NCBI RefSeq assembly: GCF_039519235.1
Contig: NZ_CP154351.1
Span: 2,418,001-2,482,000 of the forward strand
Reading direction: 5' to 3'
DNA: 64,000 bases
Source of the DNA: Micrococcus sp. 2A
Lineage (GTDB): Bacteria; Actinomycetota; Actinomycetes; Actinomycetales; Micrococcaceae
Shown here piece after piece: positions 1 to 7,828 of the stretch; position 1 is the stretch's first letter, and each line of letters opens with the position of its first letter. The position numbers and the translations under genes were made by a program. Under the pieces are notes generated by a model. It was not told the origin of the DNA and made no database searches. It saw only the letters and a list, made by a program, of their open reading frames with translations.

Positions 1-31
1 GCCTCGGCGCCGGGTGGCGCCCTGCCGTGGC

Positions 32-47
32 TGTGACCCTAGTCACA
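32..47. promoter_or_regulatory. Perfect CRP/GlxR-type operator
   Basis: The sequence TGTGACCCTAGTCACA is an exact TGTGA-N6-TCACA dyad. It lies downstream of the GAF-regulator gene, so it probably serves a gene left of the window. The 1-96 stretch holds no gene and also carries two copies of aggttgcac. Confidence 0.6.
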
Positions 48-96
48 AGGAGGTTGCACGAAGGTTGCACCGGGCGCGGATGAGGGGTGGGCCGGG

Positions 97-1566
97 TCAG
101 GCCAGGTCCCGCTCGATCCGCTCGAGCGTGGCCACGGCGAGCGCGCGCCGCGGCGAGTCCGTCGGCAGCAGACGCAGGGCGGCACCCCAGAGGTCGACGT
201 CGTCGCGGGCCTCAGGGCGGCCCAGGTAGGCCCAGAGCTGTTCGACATCCGCGTCCTGGGCGACGGCCTCGCGCAGCGCCTCCCCCAGCTCCGCCCGGAT
301 CGAGGCGACACCGGGGGACCCCGACCGCGGCAGCACCGGCCCGGCCGCCGCGTGCAGCGCACGGTCCAGATCCCCGGCGCGCAGCGCCTCCCGCGCGCAC
401 AGCAGGTCCGCGTGCACCTCCCCCACGAGCCGGTACGGCCGGGACAGCAGCGCCACCGGCGCCCCCACGTCCTGCAGCGCCCGGCGGAGTCGATGCACCT
501 CGGCGCGCAGCGAGATGGCGCGGGCGGGGGCGTCGCCCGGCGCGGGCCGGTGCCCGGCGGTCTCCTCCGGATACAGCGCGACCTCGAGCTCGGCGCCGGT
601 CAGACCCGGGCCGTACCACGCGAGGAGGGTGAGGATCTCGGCGTGCCGGCCGGTGAGCTCGACCCCGTCCAGCATGGGCGGCAGGTGGCCGGTGACGCGC
701 AGCAGGCCCGCGGCGGCGTCGTGGCGGTGCGGCGCGGCGGCGGGACTCGGCCCCGGCGAGGCGGACGGCGGAGCCGAGGGGCCCGGCGTCGGGACGGTGC
801 CGCGGGGACGGCCCCGGGACGGGGCGGGCAGGTCCCGCCAGGCGGCGTGCACGGCGTCCACGGTGGCCTGGAGCAGCGGCAGGGCGAGGTGGCTGACGGC
901 TTCCTCGCCGCCCGTGAGGTCCAGGACCCCGACGAGCCGCCCGGTGGCCGGGTCCGTGAGCGGGACGGCCGAACAGCTCCACGGGTGCACGCGCGGGCTC
1001 AGGTGCTCGCCGCGGCTGACCTGCGTGGGGGCGCCGGTCGCGAGGACGACGCCGGGGGCGGAGGTGCCCATGGACGCCTCGGACCAGTCGGCGCCGGCCA
1101 CGAAGCCCATGGTCTCGGCGTGGCCCACCGCGGTCCGATCGCCCTCGACCCACAGCAGGTGGCCGCGCGCATTGCCGATCGCGGCGAGCATCCCGGCCTC
1201 GGCCGCGGGGTGGATGAGCATGCGGCGGACCACCGGCAGGGCCACGGCGAGGCGCTGCTCGCGGCGGGCGGCGGCGAGGTCGTCGTCGGCGAGGGTGGCC
1301 GGGTCGCTCTGGCCGGGCACCCCGGGGGCGGTCGCGGACGCCCCCGCGTCGAGGGCTGACCCCGCGGGGGTGAGGGCGCCGAGGGAGCGCAGCCAGGACT
1401 CGCGGACCTCCCGGCGCAGCCCCTGGAGGGCGGCGCGCAGGCCCTGGTCCGCGCCGGCCGGAGCGGTGGGCGACGCCGGCGCGAGCGACAGGCGGACCGA
1501 GGCGAGGGACTCGTGGGCCCGGTCCACGGCGCGTCGGTAGGCGCCGGTCGCGAGGGTCGAGCTCAT
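97..1566 (-). CDS. GAF-domain transcriptional regulator with C-terminal winged-helix-like domain
   Basis: A 489-residue cytoplasmic regulator. The middle (about residues 70-210) looks like a GAF sensory domain, followed by a Pro/Ala-rich linker and a C-terminal HTH-like region (about 310-400) with LRAEVHRLRRAL and SRPYRLVG, similar to the DNA-binding end of GAF regulators found beside aldehyde dehydrogenase genes. The ATG at 1566 was chosen because it overlaps the stop of the DUF779 gene (ATGA), implying translational coupling. The open frame continues upstream, but there it is a shadow of DUF779. It probably responds to a small aldehyde, alcohol or ketone; the ligand is inferred from family context only, and no dehydrogenase gene is visible here. 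Confidence 0.75.
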   Translation of the reverse strand: MSSTLATGAYRRAVDRAHESLASVRLSLAPASPTAPAGADQGLRAALQGLRREVRESWLRSLGALTPAGSALDAGASATAPGVPGQSDPATLADDDLAAARREQRLAVALPVVRRMLIHPAAEAGMLAAIGNARGHLLWVEGDRTAVGHAETMGFVAGADWSEASMGTSAPGVVLATGAPTQVSRGEHLSPRVHPWSCSAVPLTDPATGRLVGVLDLTGGEEAVSHLALPLLQATVDAVHAAWRDLPAPSRGRPRGTVPTPGPSAPPSASPGPSPAAAPHRHDAAAGLLRVTGHLPPMLDGVELTGRHAEILTLLAWYGPGLTGAELEVALYPEETAGHRPAPGDAPARAISLRAEVHRLRRALQDVGAPVALLSRPYRLVGEVHADLLCAREALRAGDLDRALHAAAGPVLPRSGSPGVASIRAELGEALREAVAQDADVEQLWAYLGRPEARDDVDLWGAALRLLPTDSPRRALAVATLERIERDLA

Positions 1567-2000
1567 CCCGAGCCGGCCATCAACCGCGAACGGATCAGGA
1601 ACCGCTTGCCCTCGGGGGCCTCGACGGAGAAGCCGGAGCCGCGCCCGTCCACCACGTCCAGGGTGAGGTGGGTGTGCTTCCAGTACTCGAACTGGGCGGC
1701 GGACATCCAGAACGGGATCTCCCCGGCGGCCTGGTCCCCCTCGGCCGGCAGGGCGAAGGTGCCCAGCAGGACGTCGGCGGCGCCGGTCGTGAAGTCGCCG
1801 GCGGGATAGCACATGGGCGCGGAGCCGTCGCAGCAACCGCCGGACTGGTGGAACATGAGCGGGCCATGGATCGGGAGGAGTCGGCGGATCAGCCCGAGCG
1901 CCGCGGGTGTCATGGCGACGCGGGACACGGTCTCGCCCGGCAGCTCGGGGCGAGCTTCGAGCGCGGGCGCGTGCTCCGCCGACGAGGACGGCACGGTCAT
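1563..2000 (-). CDS. DUF779 domain protein
   Basis: A 145-residue protein of the DUF779 family, small proteins usually encoded next to NAD-dependent aldehyde dehydrogenases. Visible hallmarks are the cysteine-rich HQSGGCCDGSAPMCY segment (about residues 50-64) and the FWMSAAQFEYWKHTHL stretch near residue 105. The His/Cys cluster suggests metal binding; the biochemical role is unknown. The ATG at 2000 has an AGGAGG ribosome site 6 nt upstream. First gene of a two-gene operon with the GAF regulator. A -10 (TAGGGT) and a CRP-like site lie 38-67 nt upstream, suggesting carbon-source control. Confidence 0.85.
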   Translation of the reverse strand: MTVPSSSAEHAPALEARPELPGETVSRVAMTPAALGLIRRLLPIHGPLMFHQSGGCCDGSAPMCYPAGDFTTGAADVLLGTFALPAEGDQAAGEIPFWMSAAQFEYWKHTHLTLDVVDGRGSGFSVEAPEGKRFLIRSRLMAGSG

Positions 2001-2037
2001 CGCGGCCTCCTGGGGATGGGCGATCGTCGGTCCCCAC

Positions 2038-2067
2038 ACCCTAGCCCTCAATGTGACCCACGTCACC
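2038..2067 (-). promoter_or_regulatory. DUF779 operon promoter with CRP-like site
   Basis: Reading the minus strand, -10 TAGGGT is at 2043-2038. A near-perfect operator, TGTGACCCACGTCACC, covers 2052-2067 and so overlaps the expected -35 position. Confidence 0.5.
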
Positions 2068-2152
2068 CCAGCTGGCGTCGGGGGCGGCCCGGAGGGTGCA
2101 CCGGGGGCTGTGCCGTGGGCTGGGTCGCTCGCGGGGCCACGTGCTCCGCCGC

Positions 2153-2207
2153 GAGCCAGACGTTTCGGCTGCAATCAGGGGCTGATCACCACCGAAACAT
2201 CTGGCTC
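2153..2207. repeat. Intergenic imperfect hairpin A
   Basis: Arms of 16 nt (2153-2168 and 2192-2207, one mismatch) around a 23-nt loop. It sits between the divergent DUF779 and GNAT genes, so it is not an obvious terminator. See the hairpin finding. Confidence 0.6.
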
Positions 2208-2278
2208 ACGGCGCAGGGGAGGGGAGGAGGGCTGGGGCGGCGGGCGGCTCACGCGGCCGCGCCCGGCGTCCACCCCCC

Positions 2279-2284
2279 TACACT
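2279..2284 (+). promoter_or_regulatory. -10 element, leaderless GNAT gene
   Basis: TACACT ends 6 nt before the ATG at 2291, so transcription should begin at or near the start codon. Confidence 0.5.
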
Positions 2285-2290
2285 CGGCGC

Positions 2291-2851
2291 ATGCTCCCGG
2301 ACCCCAGCCCCACCGTCACCGTGGACGGCCTCCTGCTGCGCCCGCTGCGCGCCGCGGACGAGATCGCGGCGCGCGAGGCGGACGCCGAGCTGCACCGGGA
2401 GGGGTTCGACTTCCTGATGGCCGGCACCCGCTCCTTCCCCGCGATCCGCCGCGCGTTCGCGGCCGCGGCGCGCGGCGACGTCGAACCCGGCCGGGTGCCC
2501 GCCTCCTTCTACGTGGGCGTGGACGAGGCGGGCGAGCTGGTGGGCCGGGTGTCCGTCCGATGGGAGCTGAACGAGGCGCTGCGGCACGTCAACGGACACG
2601 TGGGCTACGCGGTGCGCCCCGCGTTCCGGAGGCGGGGGCACGCCGCGCGCCTGCTGCGCGGCGCCCTGACGCTGCTGGCCGCGCGCGGGACGCCCACCGC
2701 CCTGCTCACGTGCGACGAGACGAACACCGCCTCCGTGGCCACGATCCGCGCGTGCGGGGGCGTGCTGCGGGACCGGGTCGAGACGGACCTCGACGGTGCG
2801 CCCTTCCCCGAACCGAAGCTGCGCTTCGACGTCCCCACGACGGCGGCCTGA
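2291..2851 (+). CDS. GNAT-family N-acetyltransferase
   Basis: A 186-residue GCN5-related acetyltransferase of the RimJ/RimL type. It probably moves an acetyl group from acetyl-CoA to an amine on a small molecule or protein N-terminus; the substrate cannot be told from sequence. The acetyl-CoA-binding motif A is visible as VGYAVRPAFRRRGHAARLL near residues 108-126, with the R-R-x-G-x-A signature. The later CDETNTASVATIRACGG segment is the usual N-x-x-S helix that closes the fold. Monocistronic, with a leaderless-type promoter, and converging on the ThDP enzyme gene. Confidence 0.85.
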   Translation: MLPDPSPTVTVDGLLLRPLRAADEIAAREADAELHREGFDFLMAGTRSFPAIRRAFAAAARGDVEPGRVPASFYVGVDEAGELVGRVSVRWELNEALRHVNGHVGYAVRPAFRRRGHAARLLRGALTLLAARGTPTALLTCDETNTASVATIRACGGVLRDRVETDLDGAPFPEPKLRFDVPTTAA

Positions 2852-2859
2852 CCGGAGGG

Positions 2860-2881
2860 GCGGCGCGGACCGCGCCGCGCC
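2860..2881. terminator. Weak GC hairpin between convergent genes
   Basis: Arms gcggcgc / gcgccgc around 5 nt lie in the 37-nt gap between the convergent GNAT and ThDP genes. There is no T-tract, so this is only a candidate bidirectional terminator. Confidence 0.35.
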
Positions 2882-2888
2882 GCCGGCC

Positions 2889-4544
2889 TCAGTACGCCTT
2901 GACGCGCTGCTCCACGATCAGGTGGATGAGCGCGAAGCGGCCCTCCTCCTGCACGGCCTTCAGGGCGGCCTCGACGGCCGCGGGCACGTCCGCGTCCCGC
3001 TCCACGCGCACGCCGAACCCGCCGAACGCCTGCGCCATCTGCGCGAAGTCCGGGTTCTTCAGCTGCGTGCCGGAGATGCGCTCGGGGTACTGCTTCTCCT
3101 GGTGGGTGCGGATGGTGCCGTACTCCTGGTTGTCCATGACGATCACGAGGGGCGTGGCGCCGTACTGCGCGGCGGTCGCCAGCTCCTGGCCGTTCATGAG
3201 GAACTCGCCGTCGCCGGCGATGGTCACCACGGTGCGGTCCGGGAAGTTCAGGGACGCGGCCACGGCGCCCGGCACCGAGTAGCCCATGGAGCCGTTGCGG
3301 GCCGAGATCATGGCGCGGTAGCCCTCGGTCGGGAAGTACCGGTGCGCCCAGTTGGTGTGCTCACCCGCGCCGAGGGAGACCATCGAGTCCTTCGGCAGCT
3401 TCGGCACCAGGTTGGCCATGAGCGTGGCCATCCTCGCCTGACCCTCGGACGGCTCGGCCGGGGGCAGGGCCGCGAACTTCTCCTGCTCGCCGCGCATGCG
3501 GGCGGTCCACTCCTCCCACTCCGGCTTGACCTCGAGCTCCATGCGGACGAGGTCGCGGACGAACACGTCCGGCTTCGCGACGATCTGGTGGGACACGGGA
3601 CCGGAGCGGCCGCGCAGCGAGGGGTCGATGGTGACGAGGAAGTTCTTCTTGTCCCAGTTCTGGCGGATCGTGAAGCCGTTGGTCACGACGTCGCCGGGCA
3701 CGGTGCCCACGAAGACGATGAGGTCGGTCTCCTCGAGCAGGTCGTAGGTGGGCTTGGGGCGGCCGTAGCCGATGGGCCCCACGTAGGAGGGCGAGGAGAA
3801 CGGCACGGTGCCCTCGGTGCGCCACTCGGCGGCGGCCGGGATCTTGTGGTCCTCGAGCCACTGGGTGAGCTGCTGGGCGCCCTCGTCCGTGAAGTCGTTG
3901 CCGCCGGTGATGAACAGGGGCTTCTTCGACTCCTTCAGCGCCGCGTGCAGGGACTTCCAGTCCTCCACCGGCATGCCGCCCGGGGCCACGGGGATCTGCG
4001 GGTGCACGTGATCCTCGACCTCGACGCGGATGACGTCCTCCGGCAGGCCGACGACGACGGGCCCAGGGCGCCCGGAGGACGCGGCGAACATCGCCTCGGC
4101 CACGATCTCGGAGGCGCGCTCGGGGTGGTCCAGGACCATGACGCGCTTGGCGCCGCTGCCGAACCAGGCGTGCGGGTCGAACTCCTGGAAGGCCTCGCGG
4201 TCTCGGTGCTCGAACGGGATGAGGCCCACGAACAGCACCATGGCGGTGGAGTCCTGCCACGCGGTGTGCAGACCGACGTGGGCGTTCGCGGCGCCGGGAC
4301 CGCGGGTCACCATGGCGACGCCGGGCACCTCGTTCATCTTGCCCTCGGCCTCGGCCATGTAGGTGGCCCCGCCCTCGTGGCGGCACACCACGTTCTCGAT
4401 CCCCGAGTCGTGCAGGCCGTCGAGGACGTCGAGGTAGGACTCACCGGGCACGGTGAACACGCGCTTCACGCCGTGCGACTCCAGGGTCTTCACGATCACG
4501 TGGCCGGCGCTCAGTCGCTCGGCGGCCTCGGGGTTCTGCGTCAT
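2889..4544 (-). CDS. Thiamine-diphosphate-dependent enzyme, acetolactate-synthase-like
   Basis: A 551-residue enzyme with the three domains of the acetohydroxyacid synthase/pyruvate oxidase superfamily. The N-terminal Pyr domain has the catalytic glutamate in VPGES (E35). The central domain follows, and the C-terminal domain carries the ThDP-Mg motif running from GDGEFLMNGQ to VIVMDNQEYG at about residues 425-460. It should decarboxylate or carboligate a 2-oxo acid. No regulatory subunit or ilvC gene is adjacent, so a biosynthetic acetolactate synthase role is not supported; the substrate is open. The ATG at 4544 has AGGAGC upstream; the longer open frame is rejected. The gene stands alone. 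Confidence 0.8.
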   Translation of the reverse strand: MTQNPEAAERLSAGHVIVKTLESHGVKRVFTVPGESYLDVLDGLHDSGIENVVCRHEGGATYMAEAEGKMNEVPGVAMVTRGPGAANAHVGLHTAWQDSTAMVLFVGLIPFEHRDREAFQEFDPHAWFGSGAKRVMVLDHPERASEIVAEAMFAASSGRPGPVVVGLPEDVIRVEVEDHVHPQIPVAPGGMPVEDWKSLHAALKESKKPLFITGGNDFTDEGAQQLTQWLEDHKIPAAAEWRTEGTVPFSSPSYVGPIGYGRPKPTYDLLEETDLIVFVGTVPGDVVTNGFTIRQNWDKKNFLVTIDPSLRGRSGPVSHQIVAKPDVFVRDLVRMELEVKPEWEEWTARMRGEQEKFAALPPAEPSEGQARMATLMANLVPKLPKDSMVSLGAGEHTNWAHRYFPTEGYRAMISARNGSMGYSVPGAVAASLNFPDRTVVTIAGDGEFLMNGQELATAAQYGATPLVIVMDNQEYGTIRTHQEKQYPERISGTQLKNPDFAQMAQAFGGFGVRVERDADVPAAVEAALKAVQEEGRFALIHLIVEQRVKAY

Positions 4545-4691
4545 GGGGGCTCCTGTCGGCGTGCTCCGGGAGCGCCCTCGCACCCCGGTCGGTCCGGCCC
4601 CGGCACTGGGATCGAGGGGCCTGCGGTCACAGTAGTTGACGACGCGCGGGCCGGGGAGGCGTGCCACGCGGTGTGACGTGGCACTCCCCCG

Positions 4692-4697
4692 TACAGT
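4692..4697 (+). promoter_or_regulatory. -10 element, leaderless CGNR gene
   Basis: TACAGT lies 6 nt before the ATG at 4704. Just upstream is the small dyad gtgccacg / cgtggcac (about 4660-4683), a possible operator. Confidence 0.5.
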
Positions 4698-4703
4698 TGG
4701 CCC

Positions 4704-5495
4704 ATGCTCTCCGCCCGCACCCTCACCCTGCTCTCCTCGATCGCCGCGTTCCTCAACACCGCGCCCGGCCCGCGAGGCGGTGCCGAGCAGCCCGAACGCC
4801 TGACCGCCGGCGCCCAGCTCGTTGACCTCGTCCCGGCCCTGCAGGAGGGCGACGCCCGCCTGCGCGTGGCCGCGGCCGCCGTCGTGCGCGCGAAGGACCT
4901 GCGCGAGCGCCTCACCTCCGCCTGGGCGCTGGCCGCCACAAACGAGGCCGCCGCCACCGAGGGCGTCAACGAGCTGCTGGCCACGGTCGGCCCCCTGCGC
5001 CTCGTGGCCGGGGAGGAGGCCGTGGACTTCGCGCCCGCGGACACCCCGTCCGACGCCGTCGAGCGCCTCACCGCGCTGGCCGCCCTCGCGATGGCCGAGG
5101 CCGCCGTCGACGGCGAGCTCTCCCGCCTGCGCGTGTGCGCGGGCGAGGACTGCGAGAACGCGCTCGTGGACGCCAGCCGCAACCGCTCCAAGCGCTTCTG
5201 CGACGCCGCCAACTGCGCCAACCGCACGCACGTGCGCAGCTACCGCGCGCGCCTGGCCGAGGAGACGGCGGAGACCCCGGCGCCCGAGGCGGGCGGGAAG
5301 GCGGAGCCCGTGAAGGAGGACGCCCCGGTCGAAGAGCCCGTGAAGGCCGAGGAGGGCAAGGCCGAGAAGAAGGCGGCCAAGGAGGCCGAGAAGAAGGCCC
5401 GCAAGAAGGCGGAGAAGAAGGCGGCCAAGGAGGCCGAGAAGGCCGCCAAGAAGGACAAGAAGGCGAAGAAGGACACGGAGAAGTCCGACGACTGA
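4704..5495 (+). CDS. CGNR zinc-finger protein with lysine-rich tail
   Basis: A 263-residue protein. The first 140 residues resemble the ABATE/CGNR N-terminal region. At about residues 148-185 is the CGNR zinc finger, with two cysteine pairs (CAGEDC and CDAANC) and the basic ANRTHVRSYRARL helix; such proteins are putative stress-response transcription regulators. After residue 190 comes an acidic stretch and then about 60 residues of alternating Lys/Ala/Glu repeats (KKAAKEAEKKARKKAEKKA-like), resembling histone H1-like tails. The tail is uncommon for this family and could bind nucleic acid non-specifically. Leaderless promoter; monocistronic, divergent from the ThDP gene. Confidence 0.75.
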   Translation: MLSARTLTLLSSIAAFLNTAPGPRGGAEQPERLTAGAQLVDLVPALQEGDARLRVAAAAVVRAKDLRERLTSAWALAATNEAAATEGVNELLATVGPLRLVAGEEAVDFAPADTPSDAVERLTALAALAMAEAAVDGELSRLRVCAGEDCENALVDASRNRSKRFCDAANCANRTHVRSYRARLAEETAETPAPEAGGKAEPVKEDAPVEEPVKAEEGKAEKKAAKEAEKKARKKAEKKAAKEAEKAAKKDKKAKKDTEKSDD

Positions 5496-5556
5496 CGCCC
5501 GTCTGAACTCCCGGTGACGGGGCGCGCGGCCCCTTCTGCGCGGCGCGGGTCGCCCC

Positions 5557-5562
5557 TACGCT
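5557..5562 (+). promoter_or_regulatory. -10 element, leaderless ldh
   Basis: TACGCT is 7 nt before the ATG at 5570, matching the local leaderless pattern. Confidence 0.5.
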
Positions 5563-5569
5563 GGCGCCC

Positions 5570-6583
5570 ATGAGCGACCAGCGCGACCCGGCCCCCTCCC
5601 CCGCCCCGTCCCCGTGGGCGGTCAGCGACCCCGGCGTCCCCGCCCACCGCAAGGTCGGCGTGGTGGGAGCCGGCGGCGTCGGGACGGCGATCGCGTACGC
5701 CACCCTGATCCGCGGCGTGGCCCGCGAGGTCGCGCTCTACGACATCGACGAGCCCAAGGTGCGCGCCGAGGTCCTCGACCTCGCCCATGGCACGCCCTTC
5801 ACCTCCGCGGACGCGATGACCGGCGGGGCGGACCCCGCGGTGCTGGCGGAGGCGGAGATCGTGGTGGTCACGGCCGGCGCGAAGCAGAAGCCGGGCCAGA
5901 CCCGCCTGGACCTGGCCGAGCGCAACGTGGCGATCCTGCACGACCTGCTCCCCCGGGTGCAGGCCGCGGCGCCGGACGCGCTCATCGTGCTGGTGACCAA
6001 CCCCGTGGACGTCCTCACCCTCGTGGCGCAGCGGATCACGGGGCTGCCCGCCGGACGGGTGATCGGCTCCGGCACCCTCCTGGACACCTCACGCCTGCGC
6101 TGGCTGCTGGCGGGTCGGGCGGGGGTGCACACGTCGTCGGTGCACGCGTCCATCCTGGGCGAGCACGGGGACACGGAGTTCCCGGCGTGGAGCTCCGCGC
6201 GGATCGGGCCGATGCCCATCCTCGAGTGGCCCGACGCCGCCGCGCCGCTCTTCTCGCTCGCGGACCTGGACGCCATCGCCCACACCGTCACGAACGCGGC
6301 CTACGAGGTGATCCAGGGCAAGGGCGCCACCACCTACGCGGTGGGCGTCGCGACGACGCGCCTGCTCGAGGCGGTCCTGCGGGACCAGCACGCCATCCTG
6401 CCGGTCTCCACGGTGCTCGACGGCCCCCACGGGCTGCACGACGTCGCGCTCTCGCTGCCGGCCGTCGTCGGGCGGGCGGGGGTGGAGCGGGTCATCCCGC
6501 TCGAACTGGACGCGGCCGAGACCGCGAAGCTGCAGGCCTCGGCCGCCGCGCTGCGGGCGACGGCGGCGCGGTTCGGCTTCTGA
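5570..6583 (+). CDS. ldh: L-lactate dehydrogenase
   Basis: A 337-residue NAD-dependent L-lactate dehydrogenase interconverting pyruvate and L-lactate in the cytoplasm. The Rossmann motif VGAGGVG is at residues 32-38, with the acidic NAD-ribose-binding residue in LYDIDEPKV. VTNPVDVL is near residue 145, and the catalytic His199 is in SILGEHGDTE. The N-terminus has about 25 extra residues rich in Pro and Ser before the first strand. TLLDTSRLR carries the substrate-binding Arg expected of LDH and MDH; GxGTxLDTSR favours LDH over MDH. Length is slightly above the usual 315-320 because of the N-terminal extension. Monocistronic. Confidence 0.92.
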   Translation: MSDQRDPAPSPAPSPWAVSDPGVPAHRKVGVVGAGGVGTAIAYATLIRGVAREVALYDIDEPKVRAEVLDLAHGTPFTSADAMTGGADPAVLAEAEIVVVTAGAKQKPGQTRLDLAERNVAILHDLLPRVQAAAPDALIVLVTNPVDVLTLVAQRITGLPAGRVIGSGTLLDTSRLRWLLAGRAGVHTSSVHASILGEHGDTEFPAWSSARIGPMPILEWPDAAAPLFSLADLDAIAHTVTNAAYEVIQGKGATTYAVGVATTRLLEAVLRDQHAILPVSTVLDGPHGLHDVALSLPAVVGRAGVERVIPLELDAAETAKLQASAAALRATAARFGF

Positions 6584-6633
6584 GGGGCGGTCCGGCTTGT
6601 GAGGCGCGGGCGGGGGTCCTCCAGCCGGCGAGC

Positions 6634-7029
6634 TCAGCCCTGCGGCCCACGCTCCTTGGCGGCGCGCTCGGCGGCCGCCTTGGCGCGGCGCTCGGCGGCC
6701 GCCTTGCGGAAGGTCTCCTCGGAGGAGAGGTTCACGCCGGAGCCATGGGAGAGGCGCGGCGGATTCTCGCGGGTGGAGAGCTGCAGCATGGCGACCACCA
6801 CGAGCGAGGTCATGAAGAACACGCCGAAGGCGATGAGGCCGATGTCCACGCGCAGCGGGTTCGAAGTGCCCCCCGAGGCGGTGAGGGCGGCGATGACGCC
6901 GCCGACGAGGCCGAGCACGGCGGAGAAGATCAGCGGGCCCTTGACCGTGGTGCGCAGCCCGCCGCGTGCCGGACGGCCGGCACCGGTGCCGGCGCGGTCG
7001 TGGGACGGACGGGGGGACGGTGCGCTCAC
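6634..7029 (-). CDS. Small two-helix membrane protein
   Basis: A 131-residue protein of unknown function. After a basic, Pro-rich N-terminus there are two predicted membrane helices (about residues 34-56 and 64-84), then a soluble tail ending in an Ala/Lys/Arg/Glu repeat (AAAERRAKAAAERAAKERG) likely to be helical. I chose the GTG at 7029 because AGGAGG lies 7 nt upstream; an ATG further upstream adds a low-complexity Arg/Pro stretch. It is transcribed away from ldh and has no close neighbour to suggest a role. Confidence 0.6.
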   Translation of the reverse strand: MSAPSPRPSHDRAGTGAGRPARGGLRTTVKGPLIFSAVLGLVGGVIAALTASGGTSNPLRVDIGLIAFGVFFMTSLVVVAMLQLSTRENPPRLSHGSGVNLSSEETFRKAAAERRAKAAAERAAKERGPQG

Positions 7030-7162
7030 GGTGCGCCTCCTACGGGCTCGGGTGGCGTGCGCGCGGGCGCACGGGGGTGACGGCGACGTCGGCCCGGGCG
7101 GGATCCTCCCCGCGGGCACGACGACGGGCCGCCCTCAGTCTACGCCGGGTGGCCGAGCCGGC

Positions 7163-7744
7163 TCAGAGGCCGCGGGCGCTACCGCGATCCCGGCGCACCT
7201 CGTGGTGGAAGCCGAGTCCGGAGATGAGCAGGAGGACGCCGATGATGATGGCGCCGCCGCCCACGATGCCGAGCTGGCCGTGGGGGTTGAGCCCCTGAAG
7301 GGCGCCGACCGCGAGGCCCAGACCGGAGAGCAGGCCCACGGCGCCCGTCCAGAGCTGGTCCCGGGCGGGGATGAACTCCCGGCGGTGCCGGGCCCACGCC
7401 ACGAGCTCGGCCGCGCCGCCGGCCACGAGTGCGACCGCGACGGTGACGCCGATGGCCGAGGGAGAGCCCAGGAAGAGCATGACGATGGTCCCCAGCATCC
7501 ACGCCGCGGCGGCGAGGGAGAGCGGGGAGCGCATGGCCACGGGCACGGGTTCGCGGCGCAGATACTCCCACATCGCGGAGCCGGAGAACACCAGGTAGAG
7601 CGCGAAGGCCACCTTCATCCAGGTGACGCCGGGGTTCGGCACGAACACGGTGGACAGGCCGAACACGAGCGCGACGACGGCGCGGACGAGGATCGGCTTG
7701 AACACCACGGAGGAGATCTCGAGGGGGGTGGTCACGGCAGGCAC
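7163..7744 (-). CDS. HdeD/DUF308-like integral membrane protein
   Basis: A 193-residue hydrophobic protein with about six predicted membrane helices in pairs (VRAVVALVFGLSTVFV, VAFALYLVFSGSAMWEYL, WMLGTIVMLFLG, VTVAVALVAGGAAELVAW, LLSGLGLAVGALQG, GGAIIIGVLLLISGLGF). This pairing resembles the DUF308/HdeD fold of acid-stress membrane proteins; function is unproven. The GTG start at 7744 follows a TAGACT element by 6 nt, so the message is probably leaderless. The short C-terminal tail is basic (HHEVRRDRGSAR). Confidence 0.6.
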   Translation of the reverse strand: MPAVTTPLEISSVVFKPILVRAVVALVFGLSTVFVPNPGVTWMKVAFALYLVFSGSAMWEYLRREPVPVAMRSPLSLAAAAWMLGTIVMLFLGSPSAIGVTVAVALVAGGAAELVAWARHRREFIPARDQLWTGAVGLLSGLGLAVGALQGLNPHGQLGIVGGGAIIIGVLLLISGLGFHHEVRRDRGSARGL

Positions 7745-7750
7745 CGCATC

Positions 7751-7756
7751 AGTCTA
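7751..7756 (-). promoter_or_regulatory. -10 element, leaderless DUF308-like gene
   Basis: On the minus strand TAGACT ends 6 nt before the GTG at 7744. Confidence 0.5.
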
Positions 7757-7828
7757 GGCGCGGTCGTCCCGGGGGCGCGGGGACGGGGCGTGAGGAGGGG
7801 GCGCGGGCGACCGTGCCGCTGTCGGGGC

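Noticed and set aside
2001..2037. N-terminal extension of the GAF regulator frame up to 2037
   Set aside because: The extra 157 codons overlap DUF779 in another frame and lack family similarity; the ATG at 1566 overlaps the DUF779 stop.
4545..5231. Upstream extension of the ThDP enzyme frame to 5231
   Set aside because: Runs antisense through the CGNR gene; the family N-terminus begins at 4544 with a ribosome site.
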